Positions 46,301-56,274 of a stretch of DNA of 64,000 nt are shown here, one piece after another. The number at the start of each line of letters is the position of its first letter. Position 1 is the stretch's first letter. Position numbers and translations under genes: made by a program. The DNA is from Rickettsia typhi (GTDB taxonomy: Bacteria; Pseudomonadota; Alphaproteobacteria; Rickettsiales; Deianiraeaceae): contig CAMCVL010000005.1 of the NCBI GenBank assembly GCA_945881985.1, forward strand, positions 36,054 to 100,053, given 5' to 3'. The notes beneath the pieces are model-generated. The model saw only the letters and a list, made by a program, of their open reading frames with translations, was not told the DNA's origin and searched no databases.

Positions 46301-46496
46301 TGAAATGCCACAAGAGGACACTGAATATCAAGGTATTAATAAACTAGACTCACAAAATTTTGAAGAAGAAAACCTTGATTTAAACTTTTTTAACGGTAAT
46401 GCTGGCAATGGTTATTACTCCGGGCAAAGCTTAAACAATGTAAATAAAGGTGGTAATCAACAAGGTGGTGGAAAATATGGTGGACAGTCTGTGTAG
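43380..46496 (+). CDS. Large acidic protein with a Ulp1/CE-clan-like cysteine peptidase core (1038 residues)
   Basis: Not recognised as a whole. Between residues 240 and 335 the order resembles CE-clan (Ulp1/YopJ-type) cysteine peptidases: FLHGNHFFAIGVEGDKFVIL with His 249 or 252, Asp 267 in ILDNSEY, then Cys 330 in NNACLYHQAF. The usual oxyanion Gln is not evident. The rest is acidic and N/Q/S/E-rich, with a GEAGEAGEAGEL run near residue 665 and a second globular-looking segment at 900-980 (VAIIGKRTNPGSIEAFAIV). There is no signal peptide. In bacteria this fold is typical of effectors that cleave ubiquitin-like proteins, so a host-directed role is possible. It ends 9 bp before ligA. Confidence 0.7.
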   Translation: MEQTSLLLATNLSNFDNTDANEEILVEEDNGKKYKIFVEKFKVNEDLVEKIKALDTNNQSIDAVAEHIVKNVRKFLDSASLSFLTNEQKKEYLNKLIPSKKFVDTLSAAISNEPNVQYSQEIVIEEESKVQASHNNIDVISQNGLGVQDLNFFQDSFGIFNSIGFKHCITTEHFTQSNNNNGQEQNSDDTAKQLLGSEDNGSMLNGLSMYLYPEKSNSDNDKLSQELQELKDFIKSRKDNKRYAFPFLHGNHFFAIGVEGDKFVILDNSEYLNGDGVQKEIIDNITEHLGLNHNTELQREAQKSCLEQTKTGFIALAEGGNSTSDSNNACLYHQAFNTLLWTSNTKLENIGLKPELLHLIDIEVRGDNRKLPKANKFFNDLQTAIKANDGDPKRTVLESQQEFLTNYIESKQGFVATKEVKQGSQGASSTPNGQSNIDCIDTVLRDNCQKATKLLEQINIEITDEPIIEEVEYNPKHYSNTNSNDGSLSIVKKQEKTTNNNKPIVDKFEVFYSPTARHASSSALEKIEEVNEEDEDYTELSNDSIEVILKPELLQQQELPYLYHQGYQASIFYHANQDDNNNNDSLSQLYEGEESDTSLTHGNPLINQTDNPFYTHVPSAKKNNFLTGFDAPYNFSEIDLSQITINSNDTSILSGETVEAGEAGEAGELDETIAVNAEGDITKYKNNLDTYSIAANETFVGKQSQIPNPYRYLQLEDERSDGGYDSAEAMEQRKDNTSESNKHNGNHEETEEITKKKEDNTTPLMDLFSLITQSIVSFFDPITKWIKGLSQDLGKYQGYNEIAEDKNHQAEDYKKNELQDETISTDESKKDTASNTSKYQQLLQKAHELESGLNLNASIYNTDEQDFQDLYDLIYQSQPEQDYLPDDQDANIEQYLDENQNPNLNVAIIGKRTNPGSIEAFAIVKDDDNEYSVYRLNSKNCIEEPFISRIENEERLKQLLESNNIKTDGTTVLIEMPQEDTEYQGINKLDSQNFEEENLDLNFFNGNAGNGYYSGQSLNNVNKGGNQQGGGKYGGQSV

Positions 46497-46505
46497 TAGA
46501 TATAA

Positions 46506-48506
<2,001 letters not shown>

Positions 48507-48544
48507 AATAATGGATGCAATATACTAATAATATTTTATTATTC

Positions 48545-49020
48545 CATTAGCCGCCTCCCCCCATGCTTAGCAAAGCTAAGCAGGCGGAGCTGGCTAATGA
48601 GGGTGGGGAGGTTGAGATTAAACTAAATCCTATTTAAAAGTAAGCCTGTATCTCAAGCCTCCACCTCAGCCCCTCCCCTTAAAGGGAGATGGGGAGGAGA
48701 GAGGGGTGTTACAACCCTCCCCAATATTTAAAGACAAAGGGAGAGAGTAAGAAGGAGAATGAATATTGTGTCAAAAAAATACTTAAAAAAATGTATATGG
48801 TATAACACACACGCCCCCGCCCCCCCAGCTGGCTTTGCCAGCGGGCGTGTGTGTTTTGGTGGGGTTTTGATCATTTAATTTAAATTTTGTTTTGGATTGA
48901 TAAGCTGTATAATAAGGACAATTAACAACCCCACCTGCCAAGCTAAAGCCTAGCCTCCTCCCCTACTAGGGGAGGTTTGGTGATGTTTCAACCCCATCCC
49001 TCACCCTAAAGGAAGAGGGG
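48545..49020. repeat. Palindromic repeat island 6
   Basis: Downstream of ligA. An AGCCAGC-family element in reverse (48545-48600: cattagccgcctccccccat to aggcggagctggctaatg), GGGGAGG-type fragments (48655-48740), the hairpin at 48804-48855, and a GGGGAGG-family half unit (48930-48982) carrying the gctaaagcc stem module. No gene is supported between 48507 and 49343. Confidence 0.75.
48804..48855. repeat. Long nested palindrome
   Basis: AACACACACGCCC (48804-48816) is the exact reverse complement of GGGCGTGTGTGTT (48843-48855). Between the arms a second perfect hairpin GCTGGC-TTT-GCCAGC (48828-48842) sits beside a C-run. This is one of the most stable foldback structures seen in the window and could extrude as a cruciform or end transcripts from ligA. 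Confidence 0.8.
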
Positions 49021-49343
49021 GTGAAAGGAGTAAATATTTTAGGCTCCCCACTAGTTAAGAATCTTATAAAATTAGCAAATCATAATGCAAAACATACAGG
49101 GCAAGTTACACTCATAATGATTGCTGCCAAAAATTATTACAAGTATTGCTTTGTTTTTATGGTATGTAAAAAATTTAATCAAAACCCCCTAAAGGCGGAC
49201 TTAAACATGTAGCCATTTTTTGCACGACAAGCTCTTTGGCGACGCCTAATTTTTACAAACCTTAATATAATTATTATTGTAAAAATACTTGCTTTGTGTA
49301 AGTTTGGCAATAAAATTGATTATCTTTTTTGTAACTCTATTTT

Positions 49344-50690
49344 TTGTTGCCTGCATTGTTAAAAAAAGTAAAAAGCCTAAAGCTTACACCAAGCAATCAG
49401 TCAAGCAATGCGGCACTCAACAACAATCTTTTACTGCAAAACGCACACAAAAGATTGCTTAAAAAACATCTAAAAACCACAATCTTTAAATACGGGTGTT
49501 TGTGCTGCGTAATGTTTTGCTTTTTTGTGTTAAGTTTTTTGATTGTTTTTACCGCAAAATCTGCCTACAAAGGCTTGTTTTTAACTTCGGTAAAACTGCC
49601 AATAAGCCAGCAGTTAAAGGCTCATATGTTATACGGCAAAAACAACGATACCGATCTTGCAAATTTAGCTTTTAACACATTGCAGGAGGCTTACGGTCTA
49701 ACCTCTAAACTTACCCAAGCGGAGCTTGGCGAGTTACGCAAAGATTTTTTTAATGCTTACAAAGACCCAGCAAAATTTAAAAATCTTATTGAGACAGATG
49801 CAAAAGACATTCCGCATCAAGGAGGATTTGTTTGGGTTTTTACATCCTCTAAGATTGACAGATACTACAAGGAGAGCTTTTTGTATAAAAACGAAGCCCT
49901 GTCAAACAAGGCTTATAATACATTAATAATTGAGCTTGTCAACCAAAATGCAATAAAGCTTAAATTTAATTTTGCAATTTTTACCGCTGCGGATTCCCGC
50001 TATGCAGAACTTGCCGGCTGGGCATCGGCAGTTAAGGGTAGTTTTTACATGATTCTGATATTCTTGGCTTTTTGCGTGCCAATGTCAATCATCACCGCCC
50101 TTTATCTTGAGGAATTTGCAAAGGATAATTGGTTTAAAAAAATTACCGAAGTCAACATTACAAACCTAGCCTCAATACCATCAATTATTTACGGCTTGCT
50201 TGGACTTTTATTATTTGTCAACTACGGACATTTACCAAGGTCATCGGCTTTGGTAGGCGGGCTTACCTTGTCGCTGCTTGTAATGCCAGTGCTGATTGTA
50301 TCGGCACGCAACTCCATTAAGTCAGTGCCAAAGATTATAAGGGATATGGCATTTGCAATGGGTGCAAGTAGGTCAAGAGTTGTGTTTGGTTTAGTTTTGC
50401 CATCTGCAATGCCCGGCATTTTAACTGGCATTATACTCACTCTTGCAAGGCTAATTGGCGAAACCGCCCCTTTGTTAATAGTTGGTATGGTTGCTTTTAT
50501 AGGCAGTGCCCCAAGCTCCGTTTTAATGCCATCATCTGCCTTGCCTGTGCAGATATATTTATGGTCTTCAAGCCCAGACTACATCTTGGTCAACAAGGCA
50601 TCGGCTTTAATACTTATACTTATTGCCTTTTTGCTTTTTAGTAATATCGTTATTAATATTATAAGAAAACGCTTTGAGGTTAAGTGGTAA
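49344..50690 (+). CDS. pstA: Phosphate ABC transporter permease PstA
   Basis: PstA is one of two permease subunits of the high-affinity phosphate importer. The 448-residue product is long for PstA because of an N-terminal alphaproteobacterial extension (DUF3333-like) after the first transmembrane helix. The permease half begins near residue 230 and holds five or six helices, with the EAA-loop AMGASRSRVVFGLVLPSAMP and GIILTLARLIGETAPLL that contact the ATPase. The only starts in this region are TTG codons (49344, 49347 or 49356), so the N-terminus is uncertain. pstC, pstB and phoU are not nearby. Confidence 0.9.
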   Translation: MLPALLKKVKSLKLTPSNQSSNAALNNNLLLQNAHKRLLKKHLKTTIFKYGCLCCVMFCFFVLSFLIVFTAKSAYKGLFLTSVKLPISQQLKAHMLYGKNNDTDLANLAFNTLQEAYGLTSKLTQAELGELRKDFFNAYKDPAKFKNLIETDAKDIPHQGGFVWVFTSSKIDRYYKESFLYKNEALSNKAYNTLIIELVNQNAIKLKFNFAIFTAADSRYAELAGWASAVKGSFYMILIFLAFCVPMSIITALYLEEFAKDNWFKKITEVNITNLASIPSIIYGLLGLLLFVNYGHLPRSSALVGGLTLSLLVMPVLIVSARNSIKSVPKIIRDMAFAMGASRSRVVFGLVLPSAMPGILTGIILTLARLIGETAPLLIVGMVAFIGSAPSSVLMPSSALPVQIYLWSSSPDYILVNKASALILILIAFLLFSNIVINIIRKRFEVKW

Positions 50691-50719
50691 TTTAGTAATT
50701 TTATTTCCAAAAATTAGCT

Positions 50720-51559
50720 ATGACGACATATGCAAAATTACAAAACAGAACAATTTTAAAATTAAAAGGGCAGAACGCTCTAGGTTTTTTAAACAAATTA
50801 ATTACAAACAACGCCGCAATTAACAAACTTATCTATGCCTGCATACTAAACTCTAAGGGTAGATTTTTGTGTGATTTTTTTGTTCTTGCCAAAAATCAAG
50901 ATGAGCTTTTAATTGACATAGCAAAGGATTTTGTAAAATCTTTTACATCAAAAATTAAGCTATACAACATAGACGAGGATATTAAGATTGAAACACTCAG
51001 TGACTTACTCTGCATTGTAAGTGCAAGCCATATCAACGACGACTTTTTACCCGACCCTCGCCTTGCAAATCTTGGCTTTAGGGCTTACTTAAGCAGCAAC
51101 AGCTTGAGCGATGTAAATAATTTAAAGGATGATTTTAACTACGACCTGCACCGCCTGCAATGCATAGTGCCCGAGGGCGATACTGACCTAGAGCCAGAAA
51201 AATCTATCATCTTAGAATATGGTTTTGACAACCTAAATGCAATATCTTTTACCAAGGGCTGCTACCCAGGGCAGGAGCTTATGGCACGCACAAAGCACAG
51301 GGGGCAAGTTCGTAAAAGCCTTGTTTTACTAAAGCAAAAACAAGGGCAAAAACAATTGCAAAACGCCTCCATGCCAGCTATTAACTTGTTTTGCGAAGTT
51401 ACTTACGAGCAACTTGTTGAAGATTTTGAAGTAATTAAGCTTGCCAATTCAAGCTCTGAAGTTAAATTTAATATTCAAGATTGCAGCTTTACCCTCTTGT
51501 CACAAAGTCAAGATTTAAGACTTTGCTTGGCAAAGCACCCAGTTATGCCTAACTCTTAA
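50720..51559 (+). CDS. ygfZ: YgfZ/IbaG-type folate-binding protein for Fe-S cluster enzymes
   Basis: YgfZ is a GcvT-like, tetrahydrofolate-dependent protein that maintains some Fe-S enzymes such as MiaB. The 279-residue product has the N-terminal LKGQNALGFLNKLITNN region and the signature KGCYPGQE at residues 179-186, whose cysteine is important in the family, followed by ARTKHRGQVRKSLVLL. The gene lies 29 bp after pstA and converges with tRNA-Ser and rlmB. Confidence 0.9.
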   Translation: MTTYAKLQNRTILKLKGQNALGFLNKLITNNAAINKLIYACILNSKGRFLCDFFVLAKNQDELLIDIAKDFVKSFTSKIKLYNIDEDIKIETLSDLLCIVSASHINDDFLPDPRLANLGFRAYLSSNSLSDVNNLKDDFNYDLHRLQCIVPEGDTDLEPEKSIILEYGFDNLNAISFTKGCYPGQELMARTKHRGQVRKSLVLLKQKQGQKQLQNASMPAINLFCEVTYEQLVEDFEVIKLANSSSEVKFNIQDCSFTLLSQSQDLRLCLAKHPVMPNS

Positions 51560-51670
51560 CCCTTAAAAACCAAGATTTTGCTTAAATGTAACATTGAAAA
51601 CCTCTTTGCATACTGAGTCATTTACTTAGATTGTGCAATGCCAGTTTTAAATTGGGATTGTATAGTAAAA

Positions 51671-51760
51671 TGGCGGAAAGAGTGGGATTCGAACCCACGG
51701 TAGAGTTGCCCCTACACACGCGTTCCAGGCGTGCACGATCGACCGCTCCGTCATCTTTCC
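51671..51760 (-). tRNA. tRNA-Ser (anticodon GGA)
   Basis: Read leftward, the 7-bp acceptor stem GGAAAGA pairs with TCTTTCC. A D-arm, the anticodon arm CACGC-CTGGAAC-GCGTG with anticodon GGA, a long serine-type variable arm (TGTAGGGGCAACTCTACC) and a T-arm GGTTCGAATCC follow. The CCA end is encoded (51671-51673). The long variable arm and GGA anticodon assign it to serine codons UCC and UCU. Confidence 0.96.
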
Positions 51761-51819
51761 GCATTTATCTAGCAAATTTTAACTGATTAACTAAAATATG
51801 CAATCTTTTTTTTATTTAA

Positions 51820-52659
51820 TTAATGGTTTGGTATCAGTTTGCTAAGTGCAAAAATTGCAATTGCGGCAGCCGATGCAACATTAAGACTTTCAATTTTTGT
51901 GTCAATTTTAACAGCAAAATCGCAAATACTTGCAACTTTTTGCTCTATGCCAAAGCCCTCAGAGCCAAGAACAAGAGCAATTTTGTTTTTACCCGCCTTG
52001 CCAGCTTTGCACTGAGTAAGCTTAAAACTCAATTCCTCAATTTCAAGCTTAGATTTATGGTCTAGGGCAATGGTTGTAAAGCCATTATTTTTAAGCTCGC
52101 TAACCCAGTGTGGCAAACTTAAAACCTGTGCTTTTTGTAGCTGCTCGCTCAGCCCAGAAGATGTTTTGCAAAGGTCTGGATTATTTTGAATATCTGGCAT
52201 TTTTTGCTTATTGGTTATCATTAAATCAACACCAAAAGCAACGCAGCTACGGATAATGGCACCTATGTTACCTATGTCGGTTACGCCGTTTAGCACCACA
52301 ACAAATTTTGCGGTTTTAAGCAAAGGCTCCAAAGCAGGCTCCTTAACCTTTTGCGTAACGCAAACCATGCCTTGATGATTTTTGCTTTTTAACCCAAGCC
52401 CAATGTCAAGATGCTGCATTGAAACCTCGCTAACGCCCAATGCCCTGCCGGCAAGCTTAAGCCTGCCAGAGGCTTGCCTTGTACACATCACCTCGTATAT
52501 CTTGCGGGTTTTGCTTGCAATTATGGTGTTAACCTGATTAACTCCATAAAAAATCACCGAGTCCTCAATTAAATGCGACTGATTTTTTTTGGGTTTAATA
52601 GCAAAGTCTTTTTGCTCCTGTTTTTTAAAAGGCTTTGCTTGACTGCGTTTTTGTTGCAT
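51820..52659 (-). CDS. rlmB: RNA 2'-O-methyltransferase of the TrmH/RlmB family
   Basis: SPOUT-class methyltransferase; RlmB modifies G2251 of 23S rRNA. The 279-residue protein has an N-terminal substrate-binding domain (VIFYGVNQVNTIIASKTRKI) and the knotted catalytic domain with VVLNGVTDIGNIGAIIRSC (N and R of motif 1), IALVLGSEGFGIEQKV (motif 2) and SLNVASAAAIAIFAL (motif 3). The first 25 residues are basic and glutamine-rich. RlmB is the best match, but another TrmH-family target is possible. It lies between tRNA-Ser and the second restriction-modification cassette. Confidence 0.87.
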   Translation of the reverse strand: MQQKRSQAKPFKKQEQKDFAIKPKKNQSHLIEDSVIFYGVNQVNTIIASKTRKIYEVMCTRQASGRLKLAGRALGVSEVSMQHLDIGLGLKSKNHQGMVCVTQKVKEPALEPLLKTAKFVVVLNGVTDIGNIGAIIRSCVAFGVDLMITNKQKMPDIQNNPDLCKTSSGLSEQLQKAQVLSLPHWVSELKNNGFTTIALDHKSKLEIEELSFKLTQCKAGKAGKNKIALVLGSEGFGIEQKVASICDFAVKIDTKIESLNVASAAAIAIFALSKLIPNH

Positions 52660-52711
52660 TTTAATAAATCTAATAACTACTAACCATCCTTAAAATCTAA
52701 GTGTTTTTCAT

Positions 52712-52795
52712 CTTTTTGCAAGTAATTTTGTAATATTGTTGTTTTGGACTGAGTATACAGAACTATTTTTTCAATCCTTTGTTTTTGCAAAACTT
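52712..52795. repeat. Left direct repeat of the second restriction-modification cassette
   Basis: 84 bp, repeated at 54632-54714 with a few differences; the stretch from actgagtatacagaactatt to gcaaaactt is identical. The copy runs across the 3' end of the endonuclease gene and supplies its last 11 codons including the stop. Confidence 0.88.
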
Positions 52796-53527
52796 TTTAA
52801 TAGCAATACCATATGCAATAACTTTATCGCCACAATATTCTTTGTTTTTTATGCTATTTATTAGTAAATTTACAATAGGAATTTTATGCAATCTAAATTT
52901 CATTTCTTTATGATGATGCAATTCCCCGTTTCTCATTTCTATCTCTCCGCAGTTGTTTTTTAATTTAAAAATTACTTTTTGACATCCTCTTGAATTTAAA
53001 ACCGTAAAATGATTTAGAAATACCGCAATAACATCATCATGCCAAAAAATATGAAATACTTCGTTATGTTTTATAGTAAGGTAACTAACTTGAGAACCTT
53101 CAAAGATTGATTTTCGTAAAAATGCTTCCAATCTGTATTTTTCTTCAAGCTTCATTCTCAATTCTGTCATGTATTTTGCAATAATACTTTTAACCTCATG
53201 CTTTGTTAATTGATAATCATCTTTGTTATCTGGCACTGCATTGATACATTCAAGAATAATTTGACCTATGCCATTCATCGCCTTAAAAGCTGCATCGGTT
53301 TCAAATCTATTTTTGCCATATAAAAAAATTTGCCAAAATCCATTTCCACTTTTTAAAGAATGAGCATCACCATTAAAATCTATCACATCTTTTTTTGCTT
53401 TTGGGTCGTTTTGATAATCGTCTTCAAGCCCTATAAGTTTTGCAAATTCTTTTGCATCCCTGTGTCCATCTTTTTTTACCTGACTAGCTTTTTGGCTAGT
53501 CATTGCTCTTTTTTTGTAAATTGTCAT
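52763..53527 (-). CDS. Putative type II restriction endonuclease paired with a Dam-family methyltransferase
   Basis: Family not recognised. The 254-residue product follows the methyltransferase gene with a 4-bp overlap, the coupling typical of restriction-modification pairs. Residues 45-75 (KKDVIDFNGDAHSLKSGNGF, then WQIFLYGK) fit a D...xxK nuclease core, with Asp before SLKSG, so a PD-(D/E)xK fold is likely. The last ten residues, KFCKNKGLKK, and the stop codon are encoded by the 84-bp direct repeat, so the tail comes from the insertion site. Cutting specificity unknown. An alternative is a nuclease-like regulator of the methyltransferase. Confidence 0.65.
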   Translation of the reverse strand: MTIYKKRAMTSQKASQVKKDGHRDAKEFAKLIGLEDDYQNDPKAKKDVIDFNGDAHSLKSGNGFWQIFLYGKNRFETDAAFKAMNGIGQIILECINAVPDNKDDYQLTKHEVKSIIAKYMTELRMKLEEKYRLEAFLRKSIFEGSQVSYLTIKHNEVFHIFWHDDVIAVFLNHFTVLNSRGCQKVIFKLKNNCGEIEMRNGELHHHKEMKFRLHKIPIVNLLINSIKNKEYCGDKVIAYGIAIKKFCKNKGLKK

Positions 53528-54537
53528 AAATTAGTAATTAAGATTTCATGGGATTTTTTTATATGATTTTCACCTTTTGCAAGTCTATTTTTTCCTATTC
53601 TGGTTTCGCCCTGTCCCATGGTATATTGCCATTCAACTTCAATAATCTTATAATCTTTATACATATTTCTAATTTCAGGACAATCGTTATAGGAAAGAAT
53701 GAATCCGTTTTTATGATTTTTTAGTAACTGACAAAGCAAGTCATGATCAAATTGATTGTGATGAACTGGAAAATTTCTTTGAGGATATATTCCTTTAAAC
53801 ATCTTACTGTCCCCACCAAGGTAATACGGAGGATCGCAATATAAAAAATCTTGCTGATGTTCCATTAGGGCTTTATCAAAACTTTTACAAAAAACAGATA
53901 AGTTTTTAGGATTGAATTCAATAATTTTATTTATTGCAGATTGATATTTTTTTGGATTAGTGTATATTGAGGACATCCAACCCAAAAATCCGGGTCCATA
54001 TGATAGATTGTGATTAAAAAAGTAATACACAGCAAGAGTCAAGCTATCCAATTTAATCTGTCCTTGCCAATGTTTTTTTAATTCACTCTTTATCACTTCA
54101 TAATTTTCTTTAGTTGGCTCTATTTTTGACAATCTATCAAATAACTCTTTTTTATTATTTATTTGAACCTGCCAATAGTTAACCAATATGTCAAATATAT
54201 CATATCCAATAACTTCTATGTCCAGCATGGACGAGCATGCAATTTCAAAGGAACCACCACCAAAAAACGGGGAAATAATTTTTTTTACATCATTTGGTAT
54301 TAGTTCCACAATCAATCCAACTGCCAAACTTTTGCCACCCGCATACCTTAAGGTTGAACAGCTATATCTTTTGTATTTTAATTTACCCTTGTGATTTGAT
54401 AAACTTTGTAAAAATAAATCTTTTTTACATCTATCAAAATGTGATTTAACATTTGAGTTTTCAAAACCACTTAAAGTTTCTGTAAGAATGTATTCATTAC
54501 TATCGCACCCCAAAATCTTAGCAAATGTTTTACTCAT
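53524..54537 (-). CDS. Dam-family (D12 class) adenine-specific DNA methyltransferase
   Basis: An alpha-class N6-adenine methyltransferase of 337 residues. It shows the AdoMet-binding LRYAGGKSLAVGLIVELIP and ISPFFGGGSFEIACSS, then the catalytic CDPPYYLGGDSKMFKG, followed by FILSYNDCPEIRNMY. The order (AdoMet site first, then DPPY) is that of Dam and DpnM. About 70 N-terminal residues precede the core. Together with the downstream nuclease-like gene it forms a restriction-modification cassette bounded by 84-bp direct repeats. Recognition sequence not deducible. Confidence 0.87.
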   Translation of the reverse strand: MSKTFAKILGCDSNEYILTETLSGFENSNVKSHFDRCKKDLFLQSLSNHKGKLKYKRYSCSTLRYAGGKSLAVGLIVELIPNDVKKIISPFFGGGSFEIACSSMLDIEVIGYDIFDILVNYWQVQINNKKELFDRLSKIEPTKENYEVIKSELKKHWQGQIKLDSLTLAVYYFFNHNLSYGPGFLGWMSSIYTNPKKYQSAINKIIEFNPKNLSVFCKSFDKALMEHQQDFLYCDPPYYLGGDSKMFKGIYPQRNFPVHHNQFDHDLLCQLLKNHKNGFILSYNDCPEIRNMYKDYKIIEVEWQYTMGQGETRIGKNRLAKGENHIKKSHEILITNL

Positions 54538-54631
54538 ATTAACAAAAACTTACTTCTTTGCAAATCAATTCATCAAAGATATTTTGCAAAAAATTAACAA
54601 CTCTTAAATGCCAAATGTCAAGCTTTTTTAG

Positions 54632-54714
54632 CTTTTTGCGGTAATTTTGCAATATTGTTGTTTTGCACTGAGTATACAGAACTATTTTTTCAATCCTTTG
54701 TTTTTGCAAAACTT
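54632..54714. repeat. Right direct repeat of the second restriction-modification cassette
   Basis: 83-bp partner of 52712-52795, about 95 bp upstream of the methyltransferase start. No gene is seen between 54538 and 54950; apart from this repeat the gap is AT-rich without clear structure. Confidence 0.88.
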
Positions 54715-54950
54715 AAATCATTGATTTGGCATATTCTAGATTTATTGCAAAAATTTCATTGTCCAAAAATTTTTGAAAAAAACAATAGATACTTAAAAAA
54801 ATATTGTAGATAAATATTACATAAAAGATTTTTGCCTTGTTTGTTTTTTGTTTTTACTTAAGATTGTGACTTGTAAAATAAAGCCATTAGGCAAAAAGCA
54901 TCTTTATGAGTTTTGTGTATTTAAAGCAGGAGCGTTAATTTTTTATTAAG

Positions 54951-55298
54951 ATGAAGACAGACATTTTAATGCACTGCGGTGATATTTTTTTAAATGTTGC
55001 AGTCTATCTGGAAGGCTATTATATGCTTAAAACAAAAAATGTGCCACCAATACAGTTTTTTATATACATGCTTTTTGTTATCAGCGGAATTTTTTGGTTT
55101 TTGTGGGGCATCTTTACGCCAAATCTTAGCCAGATAGTATCGGGGGCATCGGCATTAACTGTACAGCTGTCAATATTATTTGTTATTACACGCCGTTATA
55201 TTAAGCACAAGGTGATAAACCATCAAAGCCTTTTGCTGCCAATAATGCCATTTATAAAGGCTTGTAAAAAAGTTTTTAATAAAATATTTTGTAAGTAG
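54951..55298 (+). CDS. Small membrane protein, SemiSWEET/PQ-loop-like
   Basis: A 115-residue protein with three predicted transmembrane helices. The order YLEGYYMLKTKNVPPIQFF, ISGIFWFLWGIFTPN and ASALTVQLSILFVITRRY resembles SemiSWEET proteins, small transporters of sugars and related solutes that work as dimers. The typical PQ pair after the first helix is not present as such, and the basic C-terminal tail is longer than usual. Transport activity is inferred. It lies 12 bp ahead of prs and is probably co-transcribed with it. Confidence 0.55.
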   Translation: MKTDILMHCGDIFLNVAVYLEGYYMLKTKNVPPIQFFIYMLFVISGIFWFLWGIFTPNLSQIVSGASALTVQLSILFVITRRYIKHKVINHQSLLLPIMPFIKACKKVFNKIFCK

Positions 55299-55310
55299 TT
55301 TTTTAGTTTT

Positions 55311-56258
55311 ATGATTAACATATTGTTTTGCTCTAAAAATGCCAGCATGGCACAGGGCATAGTAAGACATCTGGATGGTGAGGATGTAAATACCATTAAA
55401 GCAAGTATAGCAAGGTTTAACGATGGCGAAATTGCCGTGGAACTGCAAAGCAATGTTAGGGATCAGGTGGTTTTTGTTGTACAGTCGTGCACTCACAAGC
55501 CAAATGACGACCTCATGGAGCTCTTGATAGTTGTGGACGCACTTAAAAGGGCATCTGCAGCAAAAATTGTTGCCGTGATACCTTATTTTTATTATGCAAG
55601 GCAGGACCGCAAATCCAGCCCACGCTCACCAATCACCGCAAAGCTTTGTGCTAATTTGCTGCAAACCGCAGGTGTAAATAGCGTTATAACAATGGACCTT
55701 CATGTTAGCCAAATACAAGGCTTTTTTGACATACCGGTTGACAACATCTACTACTGGCCCTGCATTATCAATAATATTAAGGATACATTGTTTGTGGGCG
55801 AGGATTTAATTATCACTGCCCCGGATGTTGGTGGGATTGTGAGGGCGCGTAGCCTTGCAAAACGCCTATCGGCACAGATGGCAATTATTGACAAAAGACG
55901 CGAAAAAGCCGGCATATCCGAGGTTATGAACATAATAGGCGATGTATCTGGCAAGGATTGCATAATTACAGACGACATCCTAGACAGCGGCGGCACCCTT
56001 TGCAACGCAGCCGATGCTTTAAAGCAAAAAGGTGCAAGGAGCGTTTCGGCTTATATCACTCATGGGTTGTTTTCTGGCGCTGCTGTTAGCAAGATTGAAG
56101 GCTCGGCACTGGATTTTGTTGCAGTATCCGACACGGTTGAAAACGAGGTAAAAATTACTGGCTCTAGTAAAATTAAAATTATATCCGCTGCCGAGATATT
56201 CTCGGAGGTTATAAGCGAGCTTGCCAACGGTGGCTCCGTATCCAAGCTATTTGATTAA
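55311..56258 (+). CDS. prs: Ribose-phosphate pyrophosphokinase (PRPP synthetase)
   Basis: Makes PRPP from ribose 5-phosphate and ATP, feeding nucleotide and histidine synthesis and the PyrE reaction of this window. The 315-residue product has the N-terminal ARFNDGEIAVELQSNVRDQ, the ATP-binding YFYYARQDRKSSPRSPITAK, the flexible DLHVSQIQGFFDIPVDN and the PRPP motif CIITDDILDSGGTLCNAADA. All conserved segments are present. holB follows directly; the two genes are close to overlapping. Confidence 0.96.
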   Translation: MINILFCSKNASMAQGIVRHLDGEDVNTIKASIARFNDGEIAVELQSNVRDQVVFVVQSCTHKPNDDLMELLIVVDALKRASAAKIVAVIPYFYYARQDRKSSPRSPITAKLCANLLQTAGVNSVITMDLHVSQIQGFFDIPVDNIYYWPCIINNIKDTLFVGEDLIITAPDVGGIVRARSLAKRLSAQMAIIDKRREKAGISEVMNIIGDVSGKDCIITDDILDSGGTLCNAADALKQKGARSVSAYITHGLFSGAAVSKIEGSALDFVAVSDTVENEVKITGSSKIKIISAAEIFSEVISELANGGSVSKLFD

Positions 56259-56274
56259 TCTGTTTTACCCCTTT

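Noticed and set aside
49021..49212. 63-residue frame between ligA and pstA
   Set aside because: It starts with GTG inside a repeat unit, has no homology I can see and no ribosome binding site; more likely chance.
52763..54537. Phage or prophage origin of the second methyltransferase pair
   Set aside because: No phage structural, integrase or replication genes are nearby. The paired nuclease and direct repeats fit a restriction-modification cassette better.
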